A DNA stretch of 64,000 bases from PALSA-188 sp963720075 (GCA_963720075.1 CAVREG010000019.1:1116001-1180000), one strand, 5' to 3'. Positions 39,104-49,115 are shown, numbered from the stretch's first letter. Notes: generated by a model not told the origin, from the letters alone. A program made the numbers and translations.

Positions 39104-41443
39104 TCACCTGGCAGTTGGGGTTGACGTGAGTTTCTTATATTCGGCTTTGGCTTGCCGGAATATCGGGATATCGGGGTCGGCGTCTTTCCACGTAGTGAAG
39201 AAATCGTCGTAGGCTTTGTGGCTGTTCTCACGTTCGCCTTGTGCGGCATAAGCCCGCGCGAGGCCGAGTTGCGCGAGCGGAACAAACACTTCCCATTCAG
39301 GCCATCCGCGATGGACGATATCTTTCTCGAATTCAGCCTCAGCCGCCAATTGTTGTCCTGCAGAAAGGTAAGCCTGAGCAAGGTGATAAGAAACCACTAT
39401 ATTCGGGTATTGCGTGACTGGGGCAAGCAAATCCACAGCCTTAGCGGCGTTTCCGCGACCGCGCTCTATGATGGAACGAAGGAGTGGTAGATTTATCTTC
39501 TCGTTCAGTGTGTCCTCAGGAAATAGCTGCTCCAGCTTCGTTGCCAACGCTTCAGACTGTGTCACTTCTCCGGCATCCCCTAACGCCCTTGCTCGTACCA
39601 TAAGTCCTAAAGAGCTGTCACTACCGCCCGCTCCAGCCTGTTTGCAGAGCTTGCGCGCCAAGTCAAAATTTCCTACATAGGATTCAAGCCCGGCATGCCT
39701 GGCAAGCTCGTCGGCAGCATTTTCCATCCGGTTCGCGCGGACCTGTTGTTTCACCAGGGTGTCGCTGAGTGAGCGGAGTTTGTTTAAGTCACCGTGAAAG
39801 AAGGCAAGCTGCATTTGCAAATGGACCCAGGAAATGTTATCCGGTGGAGTCTCGCGCGCAAGCCGCTCCATGGTGGAGGTATCGTTCTCGAAAAAGGCAA
39901 TTTGGTAGCGTATTTCTGTTTGAAATGGGGTCAGGGCTCCTTTCTGCCGCCATTGGTCGAGCAGTTTTTTAGCTTCGTCGAAACGGCCCAGGATCATTAG
40001 CGCCTGGCTTGCATTGGAGTAGTGCTGAGAAGAGGGTGCGGGGGAATGGTCAATAGCCCAAAGGAACTCTTGTAGAGCTTCTTCCGTTCTGCCCAACTGC
40101 GCATAAGTAATCCCCAATACATTGGAAGCAAACACGCTGCGTGGATACACTTGTTTGTATAAGACAAGCACAGAAGTTGCCTTTTCCAAGTTGCCCGTTA
40201 TCGACGAATAATAAAGCGCGGTGGTCTGAAAATTCTCTTCCTGGGTCAGGCGACGATCCTTTAGTTTGAAGGCCGTGTCAAAATTCTCCCTGGAAGCTTG
40301 GCCGTCTTCGAGACTGTGATAGACACTACCGAGCATGCTGTAAGCAGAACAGAACTGCGGGTCTAGTTCGACAGCCCTTTCAAAAAACGCAATGGCCTCA
40401 CGCCGCTTTCCCGAACGATAGAGCATCTGTCCTGTTCTGTAGGCTTGTAACGCCTCGAGTGAGCCCGTGGTCGCGAGATCAAGTGGTGCGTCGTACTTCT
40501 GGACAGAGCTTAGACTTTCGCCCAATAGCCTTCGTAGCTGCGCACCTGCCTTGCCAAGGGCGGCAATGACGTGCTCCTTGTTCTCCGCCTCCTCTTGTCG
40601 TAGCGCGATGGTCTTTTGAGTTCGCGCGTCAATGGCTTCGAGAGTGATTAGGTACCTGCTCCCGAAAGCAGCAATCTCCGGCACCACAACGGCTTTGAGC
40701 CCCTGTCGTATGCAGATTTCGATACCCAAATCCCGCGTGACTGGCGTGTTTGGATCATGACGCATCGTGCGCAACGTCTCTCTCGCGTCTGCTTCTGGCA
40801 GAACGCTCAAAAAGGGGGACTCAGTGAGTTTGACTTCGAGGGCTTTATCCAAAGAGTTGTCGAAGACGGGATCGCCTGTCTTGTTGACGAAGGTTGCCAG
40901 GAGGATGAAGTCGGTCTGAGTCAGCACGGGCCGAGCGAAAAAGAGGCGCCACGTAGCAACGGCGGCCACCATGAGGGAGACTGCGACAAGAGCAATGACG
41001 ACAAAACGCCGCTTGTTCCGAAGTTCAAGCGTTGGCGATACGGGAACTGACGCTATGTGTTCTCCGTCAACCGCCGACGCGGGGAGGCGGTCGTTTTCGA
41101 CGCGAGCGATGAAGCGGTAACCGCGGCGGGGAATCGTTTCGATAAAAGCGGGTTTCTCGGCGTCATCACCCAGAGCTGCCCGTAGACGTTTTACCGCGGC
41201 ATTAACACTGTGTTCGAACTCCACTACGATGCCGTCAGGCCAGAGGCGCCGCTGGACCTGTTCTCTAGTGACGAGCTGGCCAGGCCGTTCCAGCAACAGT
41301 TCGAGAAGTTGCAGCGGCTGGCCTTGTAGACGGCTCTTCGTCCCGTCCCTGGAGAGCTCTCCAGTTAGCAAGTCGAGTTCGAATCCACCGAAGCGCCTCA
41401 AGTGTGGCTGACTACTGTGAGCGGTTTCAGGTGACTTTGTCAC
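39104..41443 (-). CDS. CadC-like winged-helix membrane regulator with TPR repeats
   Basis: 779 residues, GTG start at 41443. An OmpR-type winged helix comes first (about 15-112: FELDLLTGELSRDGTKSRLQ, then VNAAVKRLRAALGDDAEKPA and IPRRGYRFIA), next a single membrane helix (RFVVIALVAVSLMVAAVATW, about 145-164), then a periplasmic TolB-like section and TPR repeats (SGKRREAIAFFERAVELDPQ and following). This ToxR/CadC layout senses an outside cue and controls transcription directly. Many acidobacteria have dozens of such proteins. Target genes cannot be told. Confidence 0.88.
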   Translation of the reverse strand: MTKSPETAHSSQPHLRRFGGFELDLLTGELSRDGTKSRLQGQPLQLLELLLERPGQLVTREQVQRRLWPDGIVVEFEHSVNAAVKRLRAALGDDAEKPAFIETIPRRGYRFIARVENDRLPASAVDGEHIASVPVSPTLELRNKRRFVVIALVAVSLMVAAVATWRLFFARPVLTQTDFILLATFVNKTGDPVFDNSLDKALEVKLTESPFLSVLPEADARETLRTMRHDPNTPVTRDLGIEICIRQGLKAVVVPEIAAFGSRYLITLEAIDARTQKTIALRQEEAENKEHVIAALGKAGAQLRRLLGESLSSVQKYDAPLDLATTGSLEALQAYRTGQMLYRSGKRREAIAFFERAVELDPQFCSAYSMLGSVYHSLEDGQASRENFDTAFKLKDRRLTQEENFQTTALYYSSITGNLEKATSVLVLYKQVYPRSVFASNVLGITYAQLGRTEEALQEFLWAIDHSPAPSSQHYSNASQALMILGRFDEAKKLLDQWRQKGALTPFQTEIRYQIAFFENDTSTMERLARETPPDNISWVHLQMQLAFFHGDLNKLRSLSDTLVKQQVRANRMENAADELARHAGLESYVGNFDLARKLCKQAGAGGSDSSLGLMVRARALGDAGEVTQSEALATKLEQLFPEDTLNEKINLPLLRSIIERGRGNAAKAVDLLAPVTQYPNIVVSYHLAQAYLSAGQQLAAEAEFEKDIVHRGWPEWEVFVPLAQLGLARAYAAQGERENSHKAYDDFFTTWKDADPDIPIFRQAKAEYKKLTSTPTAR

Positions 41444-41873
41444 ACGCGACTCGCTGAAGGTGCATCCGTGCGGTAGGTCCGGGTACAGGCGTCACGAGCA
41501 CAGCCAGTAACTCATGTGCCACAGGCGACTTGCGCGATTCTATCACTGCTGCTCCGAACCTAACAATCCTAGCTTTGAGAACCTCCCAGGATATTGGCGT
41601 AGCTGATATCAGCCAGATTTCAGATGAATGTCAGCCAGGTTGCATTGAGGTTCGTCGTCCGCAGGAGAATATTCCTGCAAGGGAGAAGTTCCGGGTCGAA
41701 ATCGTCAAGCTCAATGAGGAAACAGGAACCCAAGCTTTGAGGAAAGGGGGCTTGGATCGTATTGTTCAAAGCTGCCGTTATGGTTATCAGCCCCTACCAC
41801 GCCGACCGCTATTGGCATCCCGCTTCGACGGGTTTAATAGGCGGCCTGCCAAATGACTAGAGGAGGAGGTTCG
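41444..41873. other. Intergenic stretch, no gene seen
   Basis: Divergent gap between the CadC-like gene and the lipoprotein gene. A 108-codon frame at 41530-41856 has no ribosome site or recognisable content. Promoters for both neighbours should lie here. Confidence 0.4.
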
Positions 41874-42710
41874 ATGAAACACTCGGCGAGTACTCTATGG
41901 TTGCTTTCCGCCGTTGTTGTTTTTTTTTGTGGATGCGGAGAAAGAATGCCGCCAAGTCCAACTTTAGGTTCATCTTCCGGTTCTTCGTCGGACCCGCCTG
42001 CGAGTGGATTGAACATTGCAGGCAATTGGCAATTCAGCACGACGTCCACCGCGGGAATGCCTGCCTTGACGATTGCCGGCAGTATCAATCAATCTGGCAG
42101 TTCGGTAAGTGGCGCAGTGCATGTATCCGGTGGGAGTTGTTTTGATCAGCAGAATGTCACCGCCTTCACTGGTACCTTGACTAATGGCAATGTTTCCATG
42201 ACCTCGGCGTCTGTTGACGGACAGGTCATTACTTTCGCTGGGAGCATTACCATCAAAGCCAATTTCCCGGATAAGCTGACCGGGACGTATGACATCAATG
42301 GTGGCTGTGCCAATGGCGACCAAGGCGATGTCGCCGGCTACAGTGTGAATGCATTCAACGGATCCTGGTATGGCAACTTAACCACCGCGGGAGGCGCAAA
42401 TATTCACTGGGGTACTGACCAGTTGGGTCAGGTTGGCCCCAGCTCGGAGGGTAGCTTTGGCCTAACCGGAGCCTTTGCCTTCGACGGTGCCTGCTTTAAT
42501 TCAGGAAAGCTGACACCAGGAACGTACCCCACACCCAGCTTCATTTTGGGTACGTCCGTGACGCTAAATATTCCTACAGACAATGGCACCATCGCTTTTG
42601 TTGGCACGGCGGGGCCGGACCAGGGCGGTTTGATTGAAGGAACCTACACCGTCACTGGGGGCGCCTGCGACTCCACGGGCACGGGATACCTGTCTCCATG
42701 GGAGTATTGA
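41874..42710 (+). CDS. Acidobacterial lipoprotein with repeated beta domain
   Basis: 278 residues from ATG 41874 with AGAGGAGG upstream. The signal (ASTLWLLSAVVVFFCGC) ends in a Cys lipobox. The mature part holds a domain LNIAGNWQFSTTSTAG...GTLTNGNVSMTSA, homologous in pattern to the N-terminal domain of the FG-GAP lipoprotein at 9263, then a second similar half (NGSWYGNLTTAGGANIHW). It is probably an outer-membrane-anchored beta protein. Function unknown. Confidence 0.75.
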   Translation: MKHSASTLWLLSAVVVFFCGCGERMPPSPTLGSSSGSSSDPPASGLNIAGNWQFSTTSTAGMPALTIAGSINQSGSSVSGAVHVSGGSCFDQQNVTAFTGTLTNGNVSMTSASVDGQVITFAGSITIKANFPDKLTGTYDINGGCANGDQGDVAGYSVNAFNGSWYGNLTTAGGANIHWGTDQLGQVGPSSEGSFGLTGAFAFDGACFNSGKLTPGTYPTPSFILGTSVTLNIPTDNGTIAFVGTAGPDQGGLIEGTYTVTGGACDSTGTGYLSPWEY

Positions 42711-42936
42711 GTCCTTTTTGGCACTTCTCACAGGGTCGTGGAGACCCGGCTGAGGTGAAGATAAACGTGTTGTTGCTCGCGGGCTTCTGTGGCTGACGCG
42801 CAAACTGGCACAGGCCGACATATTGAGTATGCTCGCCGCCGGGCGAGAAATCGCGGTTACGCTCATTGACAGGTTCTGAGTGTAATGGCCTGATTACATC
42901 AAAACAAGGCATTAGAATAAGATTCGGCTTGGGGCT

Positions 42937-43821
42937 TTAATACGGGTCTTTCAAGCTGGGATCAACCGGCAATTCCGGGATTATTTTCCTATGCTGCTTG
43001 TAATTTCTCAATACGAAGCTGAAATTTCCGCCCGCAGTCAGTTTAGTGAGAAGACCAGAGTCGGTAATCCATATATCCCCCTGCTTCTCATGGTCAGTGA
43101 AAGAATAGTGTTTAACGGCTATCTTCTTCCCGTTGAGTTCCATCGTCTCTGAAGCAACGAACTCAAACGAAGTTTCCTCCCCTGATCTGAAGCTCCATGG
43201 GATAGGCTTATCTGGAGCTATCACCGTGAGGGGCTTTCCAATTGCTTGCAACTTAGCAATATTTACGGCATCCCCGATCATCACGCCGCTTCCGCCAGAA
43301 ACAACAAGCGTTGTAATCTCAGCTGTACCTTTGTCCCAATGGGCCATGTTCACTGCCCCGGCCAAAAGCCAGGGCAGATCCAATGCGCCCAGCCCTTCCA
43401 TCCAAGGCCAGAACGCACCGTTCGGTTTGTATGGGGTGGAAGGAGAAGCTTGATCTTTGCCCGAATTTCCCGTGCAGACAAGCGCACCGCTTGTGAAATC
43501 ACAAATTGCGGATATGCTGGGGATCTGCTGATCCTTGCGATACAGATCGTACCCGATTGAAGTTGGCACGAACCGATCCGTTAGTTCCTCGATTTGCACA
43601 ACCCGCATGCCCGCGGGTTGGTTCTCAATCTCTGAATCAAGCCGGAAGTATCCTGGGGATTTCTCGTAAACAACCCAGTTTGTCACCGTCTTTGCTTCAG
43701 CGGTGCCTGATTTCGGAGCTTGCTCGACCCAGTACTCCCCCTCCACTACCTTTTCTTGACCGAACGTCAATGTCGCGTAGAAAACCAATATCAGCAAGGG
43801 CACGCGCAAGGGAAATATCAA
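42937..43821 (-). CDS. Secreted hypothetical protein, 294 residues
   Basis: TTG start at 43821 with AAGGAGAT upstream. A signal peptide (LRVPLLILVFYATLTFGQ) is followed by a beta-rich mature protein (VEGEYWVEQAPKSGTAEAKT, IPWSFRSGEETSFEFVASET, KKIAVKHYSFTDHEKQGDIW, then ITDSGLLTKLTAGG). The end is like proteins that report fatty acyl or ester-type bound ligands, but no family can be named. Probably periplasmic. Confidence 0.65.
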   Translation of the reverse strand: MIFPLRVPLLILVFYATLTFGQEKVVEGEYWVEQAPKSGTAEAKTVTNWVVYEKSPGYFRLDSEIENQPAGMRVVQIEELTDRFVPTSIGYDLYRKDQQIPSISAICDFTSGALVCTGNSGKDQASPSTPYKPNGAFWPWMEGLGALDLPWLLAGAVNMAHWDKGTAEITTLVVSGGSGVMIGDAVNIAKLQAIGKPLTVIAPDKPIPWSFRSGEETSFEFVASETMELNGKKIAVKHYSFTDHEKQGDIWITDSGLLTKLTAGGNFSFVLRNYKQHRKIIPELPVDPSLKDPY

Positions 43822-43900
43822 TCCGGGATCTCCTTACCAGAAGTCTGAAACAAGAAGTGAATTGTACATTGCTGGCGCTCTAAGGAAGGCTTTTAGCTCA

Positions 43901-43933
43901 GTTGACGATAAATCGCCATATCACTCATTGACC
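43901..43933 (+). repeat. 33-bp repeat, copy 1 (GATAAATCGC...CACTCATTGACC)
   Basis: GTTGACGATAAATCGCCATA followed by TCACTCATTGACC. A near-identical stretch lies at 45127-45160. Both lie 80-115 bp ahead of a start codon (43821 minus, 45272 plus), so they may be shared operators or remnants of one duplication. Confidence 0.5.
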
Positions 43934-44045
43934 TAGAAAGGGCTTTGAGCGCTCGGGAGATTCAAGGCCGATTTAACATCCGCAAGGATACCTTTGAAAT
44001 ACGTTATTTTCCCTTCCCGATTAGCGCAACATAAAGGACGTTGAA

Positions 44046-44879
44046 CTAATTTATGCGGCGCATCACCCAGACTTCTTCATATTCGATGCGTTCTAACACC
44101 TGTGGCTCGAAGACACGAGTCCGCATTTCCGGGACGAAGTCGATCTGCTTGAACCGTTCCACTGCGAAGCCCTCTTCCTTGAAGAAAGAAGTTGCAGCTC
44201 CCCAGTCAATGAAGGCGTCTTCCGCAATGCTGCGCCCCGTCACTTCAGTCACCCGTTTCAACGTGCTTGCTTGCTTCGTTTCGCGATAGAAGCGCTCAAA
44301 CGACTCCCGGATCACTACGTCGGACGTGATCCACGCGCCACCAAAGATTCTTAGCAGACTGCGGATATTTCCCGCGAACTGCTTCCGTTCGGACAGGGTG
44401 AGGAATTGAAACAGTCCTTCATGTACGACCGTTATCGGTTCTCGCTCGAACAACTCGGCTGCATTCCAGACTTCTTCGGTCTGTAGCACGTTTGCGGAAT
44501 GCAGATGGTAATTAGTTCTTTCAGAAAGCGGGATGAGTGCCTTGACGATCAGTCGCTTCTCCTCAAGTAATTCCGGAAGATCGGTTTCGACGATCAGCAT
44601 TGACGGGTCTTCTGAAAGGATAAGGCCGCGGGGCGCGACTCCTGCGGCAAACTCTAACACTTGTCGGAAACCGAGCCGATGGATAAATGCATTCAGGGAT
44701 TTGAAACGGAGCTCCATGTATGCTCGGTGGTTCGCAATAAAGCCAGGGTCGAACGTGCGAGAAACTTCTTCGGCATCACACATGTCGGCGATTTGACGGC
44801 AGTAAGGGATGTCGGTTTCGGCGCGAAGAAAGGCGGCGAGCTTGGCGGTGGGACTGATGCGGGCGTGATGAGTAGTCAC
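44046..44879 (-). CDS. LCM/PPM1-type class I methyltransferase
   Basis: 277 residues, GTG start at 44879 with AGGAGG upstream. The family pattern is visible: YMELRFKSLNAFIHRLGFRQ (about residues 54-73), the SAM site VLEFAAGVAPRGLIL, acidic VETDLPEL at the end of the second strand, and ITVVHEGLFQFLT (about 148-160), as in leucine carboxyl methyltransferase-like O-methyltransferases. The substrate is not known. It is a single gene, flanked by the 33-bp repeats. Confidence 0.8.
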   Translation of the reverse strand: MTTHHARISPTAKLAAFLRAETDIPYCRQIADMCDAEEVSRTFDPGFIANHRAYMELRFKSLNAFIHRLGFRQVLEFAAGVAPRGLILSEDPSMLIVETDLPELLEEKRLIVKALIPLSERTNYHLHSANVLQTEEVWNAAELFEREPITVVHEGLFQFLTLSERKQFAGNIRSLLRIFGGAWITSDVVIRESFERFYRETKQASTLKRVTEVTGRSIAEDAFIDWGAATSFFKEEGFAVERFKQIDFVPEMRTRVFEPQVLERIEYEEVWVMRRIN

Positions 44880-45271
44880 AATCCTCCTAAAAAGTACGTT
44901 CAGCGAACTGGACAGACTGCGTCAGGGCGCGGTCAATGCGAACAGTGCAAAATATCTCTGAAGAAATGGTGCAGCTTAACTCAGAAGATTACAGGTTAGC
45001 AATCAACTTTCATGATTACCGCAGGGCGTTGCATCGACAAAAAGAATCATGCCATCGTATGAAAATGCAAAACAGAGCCGGGAGAATCGCGATACAGTGG
45101 CATGCGCACGAGGCGAGAGAGCGATAGTTGTTGATAAATCGCGATCTCACTCATTGACCCGGATTCCCTCACCCGAATAAAAGGATTTCTCCCGCTAACC
45201 TTTTCCCGACTTGTCCGTTTAAATCAATTAGGCCTAGAATTACCGGGTTCTTATCCCAAGTGAGGTTATTG
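44880..45271. other. Intergenic region with copy 2 of the 33-bp repeat
   Basis: Divergent gap between the methyltransferase and M13 peptidase genes. The repeat copy is at 45127-45160. A 63-codon frame at 44936 has no ribosome site and is not supported. Confidence 0.4.
45127..45160 (+). repeat. 33-bp repeat, copy 2
   Basis: GTTGTTGATAAATCGCGATC followed by TCACTCATTGACCC, matching 43901-43933 apart from a few bases. It lies about 110 bp before the M13 peptidase start. Confidence 0.5.
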
Positions 45272-47299
45272 ATGAAGTTGCATTTTCTCCTTTTGCCGTT
45301 CCTGCTTGCGCTGCCTCTTTTCGCCCAGACAAATAGCGAGCTCCCCCAGGGTTTCAGCATTGATAACATTGATAAGTCAGTAAACCCCTGCGTTGATTTT
45401 TATCAATATTCTTGCGGCAACTGGCTGAAGAAGGCAGAAATCCCGCCGGACCAATCGGGGTGGGACAGTTTTGTTGATCTCCGGGAGCGCAATGCGACAA
45501 TTATGCGGGGCATTTTGGAGAAGGTTTCAGGCGACGATGCGACTCGAGATCCCATCAATCAGAAGATTGGCGATTTCTATAGCTCCTGCATGGACGAAAA
45601 GACGGTGAATGCGAAAGGAATTGAGGCGCTAAAGCCCGAACTTGATCGAGTGGCCGAAGTCAAAGATAAGGCGGCATTGATTGGCGTGATCGCTCATGAT
45701 CATCTTATTGGCACAAACAGTTTTTTCGATTTCGGATCAAGCCCCGATTTGCATAATGCAAGCATGGACATCGCGAATCTGGATCAGAGTGGCCTGACCC
45801 TGCCCGATCGCGACTATTACATCAGTACTACTCCAAAAATGGTCGAGATGCGTAAACACCTGTTGGATTACGTGACCCAGATCTTTACCCTCGACGGGCA
45901 ATCGCCGCAACAGGCGTCGGACTCCGCTCACATCGTGCTGCGCATCGAAACCGCTCTGGCGAATGCGGAAATGGACCGAACTCTGCGGCGCGATCCTAAG
46001 AACCGCGATCACAAAATGGAGCGCGATCAGATTCGCGCTCTTGCCCCAAATCTTTATCTGAACCAGTACTTCGAGGCGGTGGGTTCTCCAGGTTTCAGTT
46101 CGCTGAACGTTCGCAATCCGGAATTCTTTCAGAAATTAAATGGCATTCTCGATTCTGAGTCGCTGGATGCTTTAAAAATATACGCAAGCTGGCATCTCCT
46201 CAGCCTGTCTGCGCCATGGCTTTCAGAACCCTTCGTACAAGCGAACTTTCAATATCGGCACAATTTGACGGGGCAGGAGGAAATCCAGCCTCGTTGGAAG
46301 CGTTGTGTCAGTCTGACAGATGATGAGCTTGGCGAGGCTCTGGGACAACGATATGTAGAACTCACCTTCGGCGCCGATGGCAAGCAGCGGATGCTCAAGA
46401 TGGTGATCGCTCTCGAACAGGCTCTGGGAGAGGACATTGATGGCATCACATGGATGTCTCCCGAGACTAAAAAGCAGGCGCACATCAAGCTGGCCGCTAT
46501 CAACAATAAGATTGGTTACCCGGATAAATGGCGGGATTACACTAAACTCACAATCGCGCGTGGTGATTTGCTGGGGAACTTTCTTCGCGCTAATGACTTC
46601 GAATCCAAGCGCGAAGTGGATAAAATCGAAAAGCCGGTGGACCGGAATGAATGGAGAATGACTCCGCCCACGGTGAACGCCTATTACAATCCTTCGCTCA
46701 ATGAGATCGTTTTCCCCGCCGGCATTTTGCAGCCCCCCTTTTTCGATAAGGAGATGGATGACGCCATCAACTTCGGCGGCATCGGTTTGGTCATCGGTCA
46801 CGAGCTGACGCACGGCTTTGACGACCAGGGCCGTAAGTATGATCCACAAGGCAATCTGCGCGATTGGTGGACTTCGGGGGACGCAAAAGAATTCGAGAAG
46901 CGGGCCAGTTGCGTCGCCAATGAATATGGAGGCTTTGTCGCGGTTGATGATTTGAAATTGAATGGCAAGCTAACCCTCGGAGAGAACACCGCTGACAATG
47001 GAGGCGCGCGTATCTCACTGATGGCGCTGCACAAGGAAATTGCGCAGGACCCGACAGCTAAGGCCGCGCAGAAAATTGATGGCTACACTCCCGATCAGCG
47101 GTTCTTCCTTGGCTTCGGGCGCGTTTGGTGCCAGAAGCGGCGTCCTGAATACCAACGCATGCTGGTCAGTGTGGACCCACATTCTCCAGGCAAATATCGA
47201 GTGGACGGCGTAGTCGAAAATATGCCAGAGTTCGAGCAAGCATGGAGCTGCAAATCCGGTCAGTCAATGGTAAGCGCGAATGCGTGCCGAGTCTGGTAA
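45272..47299 (+). CDS. M13-family (neprilysin-like) zinc metallopeptidase, secreted
   Basis: 675 residues from ATG 45272 with GAGG upstream and a signal peptide (MKLHFLLLPFLLALPLFAQ). M13 hallmarks: N-terminal NPCVDFYQYSCGNWLKKAEI, substrate motif NAYYNPSLNEIVFPAGILQP, zinc motif VIGHELTHGFDDQGRKYD (HExxH), second zinc ligand in GENTADNGG, and C-terminal NACRVW. Full length. It degrades peptides outside the cytoplasm. Confidence 0.95.
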   Translation: MKLHFLLLPFLLALPLFAQTNSELPQGFSIDNIDKSVNPCVDFYQYSCGNWLKKAEIPPDQSGWDSFVDLRERNATIMRGILEKVSGDDATRDPINQKIGDFYSSCMDEKTVNAKGIEALKPELDRVAEVKDKAALIGVIAHDHLIGTNSFFDFGSSPDLHNASMDIANLDQSGLTLPDRDYYISTTPKMVEMRKHLLDYVTQIFTLDGQSPQQASDSAHIVLRIETALANAEMDRTLRRDPKNRDHKMERDQIRALAPNLYLNQYFEAVGSPGFSSLNVRNPEFFQKLNGILDSESLDALKIYASWHLLSLSAPWLSEPFVQANFQYRHNLTGQEEIQPRWKRCVSLTDDELGEALGQRYVELTFGADGKQRMLKMVIALEQALGEDIDGITWMSPETKKQAHIKLAAINNKIGYPDKWRDYTKLTIARGDLLGNFLRANDFESKREVDKIEKPVDRNEWRMTPPTVNAYYNPSLNEIVFPAGILQPPFFDKEMDDAINFGGIGLVIGHELTHGFDDQGRKYDPQGNLRDWWTSGDAKEFEKRASCVANEYGGFVAVDDLKLNGKLTLGENTADNGGARISLMALHKEIAQDPTAKAAQKIDGYTPDQRFFLGFGRVWCQKRRPEYQRMLVSVDPHSPGKYRVDGVVENMPEFEQAWSCKSGQSMVSANACRVW

Positions 47300-47470
47300 C
47301 GGCATCTCCAAACTGGAGGAGGCTCGGATATTCTCTGCGAACTCAGTGCGCTCGGCGGTCATGTGTCGTTGTCTGATCACTGCTGAGATCGCAGAGTTCG
47401 CCGAGCTCGGGAAGCAGGGCCGTTTTCGGGCTAACATCCGCTCGCCGCTTTTGCTAACATCCTCTCTCTC

Positions 47471-48460
47471 GTGAAATCCGTTGGAGAAAATGTCGTCCGC
47501 ATCGAAGCCGATGCCCTACGAGCCCTCGCCGACCGCATTGCCGGCTCCATGGCCGCCGCGTTCGAGCGGGCAGTGAATCTCATGTACTGCTGCACTGGAC
47601 GCGTGGTTGTTACTGGGATGGGCAAGAGCGGAATTATCGCGCGCAAAATCGCCGCAACGCTCAATTCCACCGGAACCCCCGCTCTATTTATGCACCCGGT
47701 AGAGGCTGTTCACGGCGATCTTGGAATGCTGGTTTCCGGCGATGTTGTTGTGACTCTCTCTGCGAGTGGAGAGACCGAAGAAATTCTCCGCCTGCTTGCA
47801 ACGATCAAGCGGCTGCAACTTAAGTTGATAGCCATGACCTGCGACGAAGTGGGCCAGCTAGATTCTTCAAAGGCCTCGACTCTGGCCGCCGCTGCCGACG
47901 TAGCTCTTGATTGTTCAGTCGCCAAAGAAGCATGTTCCATGGGATTCGCGCCGACCGCTTCCACTACAACCATGCTTGCATTGGGCGACGCGCTGGCAAT
48001 GTCTCTCGCGGAGAAGCGCGGATTCAAAGAAGAAGACTTCGCCAATCTGCATCCCGGCGGCAAACTCGGTAAACGCCTGGCGCGAGTGGAAACCCTTATG
48101 CACAAAGGGGACGATATTCCACGCGTGAGCTCGGGCGATCTGATTCCCAATGTCATTTACGAAATGTCGCGCAAGAAGCTGGGAATGACGACAGTGGTCG
48201 AAAGCGGGAAGTTGGTAGGAGTAATCAGTGACGGAGATTTGCGTCGCTTTCTTCAGCAACGCGGAAAAGACGCGCTTGACCTGACCGCGGTTGAATGTAT
48301 GACGCGAAATCCGTCAACCATCTCTGCGAACGAATTTGCCGGAACGGCCCTCGCCATCATGGAACAAAAGAAAATTACGTCGCTGGTGATTGTAGGCAAG
48401 AGCGGAGAACCGGAAGGCATCATCCATTTGCACGACCTGTGGGGAACAGAAATGATGTGA
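47471..48460 (+). CDS. kdsD: D-arabinose-5-phosphate isomerase (KdsD/KpsF)
   Basis: 329 residues from GTG 47471. An SIS domain (VVVTGMGKSGIIARKIAATL about 43-62, HGDLGMLVSGDVVVTLSASG, then SMGFAPTASTTTMLALGDAL) is followed by the FANLHPGGKLGKRL signature and two CBS domains. The enzyme converts ribulose-5-phosphate to arabinose-5-phosphate, the first step towards KDO for lipopolysaccharide. No kds partner is adjacent. Confidence 0.95.
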   Translation: MKSVGENVVRIEADALRALADRIAGSMAAAFERAVNLMYCCTGRVVVTGMGKSGIIARKIAATLNSTGTPALFMHPVEAVHGDLGMLVSGDVVVTLSASGETEEILRLLATIKRLQLKLIAMTCDEVGQLDSSKASTLAAAADVALDCSVAKEACSMGFAPTASTTTMLALGDALAMSLAEKRGFKEEDFANLHPGGKLGKRLARVETLMHKGDDIPRVSSGDLIPNVIYEMSRKKLGMTTVVESGKLVGVISDGDLRRFLQQRGKDALDLTAVECMTRNPSTISANEFAGTALAIMEQKKITSLVIVGKSGEPEGIIHLHDLWGTEMM

Positions 48461-48515
48461 GAGCGTTTCGGTGATTATTTCTCCGCGAACTTAGCCCTTC
48501 CACCAAACTAAGCAG

Positions 48516-48859
48516 ATGGTTTCGTGCTCCATATGCGACGGGTTCTCGGAAAGATTTAATATTGGCAGCCTGCGCGAGTATAGGGACATCGTTCGCCAAC
48601 TAATCGAAATCGTGAGCCAAGGAACATTTTCACTGGTGCGCGCCAGTTGTCCCTTATAGGATATGGCCGCGTCTGGAGGTTGCGCATGTTCCAGCTCCTC
48701 CAGTGTTCCAATTCCATTTTTCACAATTTCCAATGCTTCGCATGTGGACGTGCGTTTCAACTGTTCGCTGACACCTATCATGGTAACGCGAGTTGGACGG
48801 TCGGAGACTTACCTAAACCTGTTGGGGACCTACCAAAACCAAACTGCCACAGTACCTAG
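48516..48859 (+). pseudogene. Broken small CxxC protein
   Basis: Frame 1 from ATG 48516 reads MVSCSICDGFSERFNIGSLR and continues to RASCPL, then TAG at 48657. In another frame the DNA goes on FHNFQCFACGRAFQLFADTY HGNASW. Together they look like one acidobacterial small protein with a Cys pair at each end, broken by an in-frame stop (probably GAG to TAG) and a frameshift between about 48660 and 48715. A short duplication (GDLPKPVGDLPKP) follows near the end. No function is known. Confidence 0.5.
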
Positions 48860-48902
48860 GGGCTTCGCATTCCGAGGGCAAAGTTAGCTGTAAAATTAAG
48901 AT

Positions 48903-49115
48903 ATGTACCACTACAATCCCGATACCGCGCTTGAAGAACTCACCGAAGAAGCGATTTTGCCAAATCCTGTCCACATGCGCGACATGCTGCTGCGAAAAAA
49001 ATTAACAGCGGACAAATCGCTGGAGTTAAACCGGCTATTCGTTGAGTACCAAAAGTTTTTCGGTGAGGCTCAAAGGCTTGGAAAACAAATCCTGAAACAG
49101 CTGACGGGAATTTAG
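48903..49115 (+). CDS. Small hypothetical protein, 70 residues
   Basis: MYHYNPDTALEELTEEAILP at the start and a helical, Lys/Leu-rich end (LNRLFVEYQKFFGEAQRLGK). No ribosome site is obvious. Natural composition and position in a clean gap support it modestly. Family unknown. Confidence 0.45.
   Translation: MYHYNPDTALEELTEEAILPNPVHMRDMLLRKKLTADKSLELNRLFVEYQKFFGEAQRLGKQILKQLTGI

Noticed and set aside
41530..41856. 108-codon plus-strand frame before the lipoprotein gene
   Set aside because: No ribosome site and no recognisable features; it fits chance in a promoter gap.
46223..46849. 208-codon minus-strand frame opposite the M13 peptidase
   Set aside because: Opposite a full-length peptidase gene with all motifs; no ribosome site or family content.
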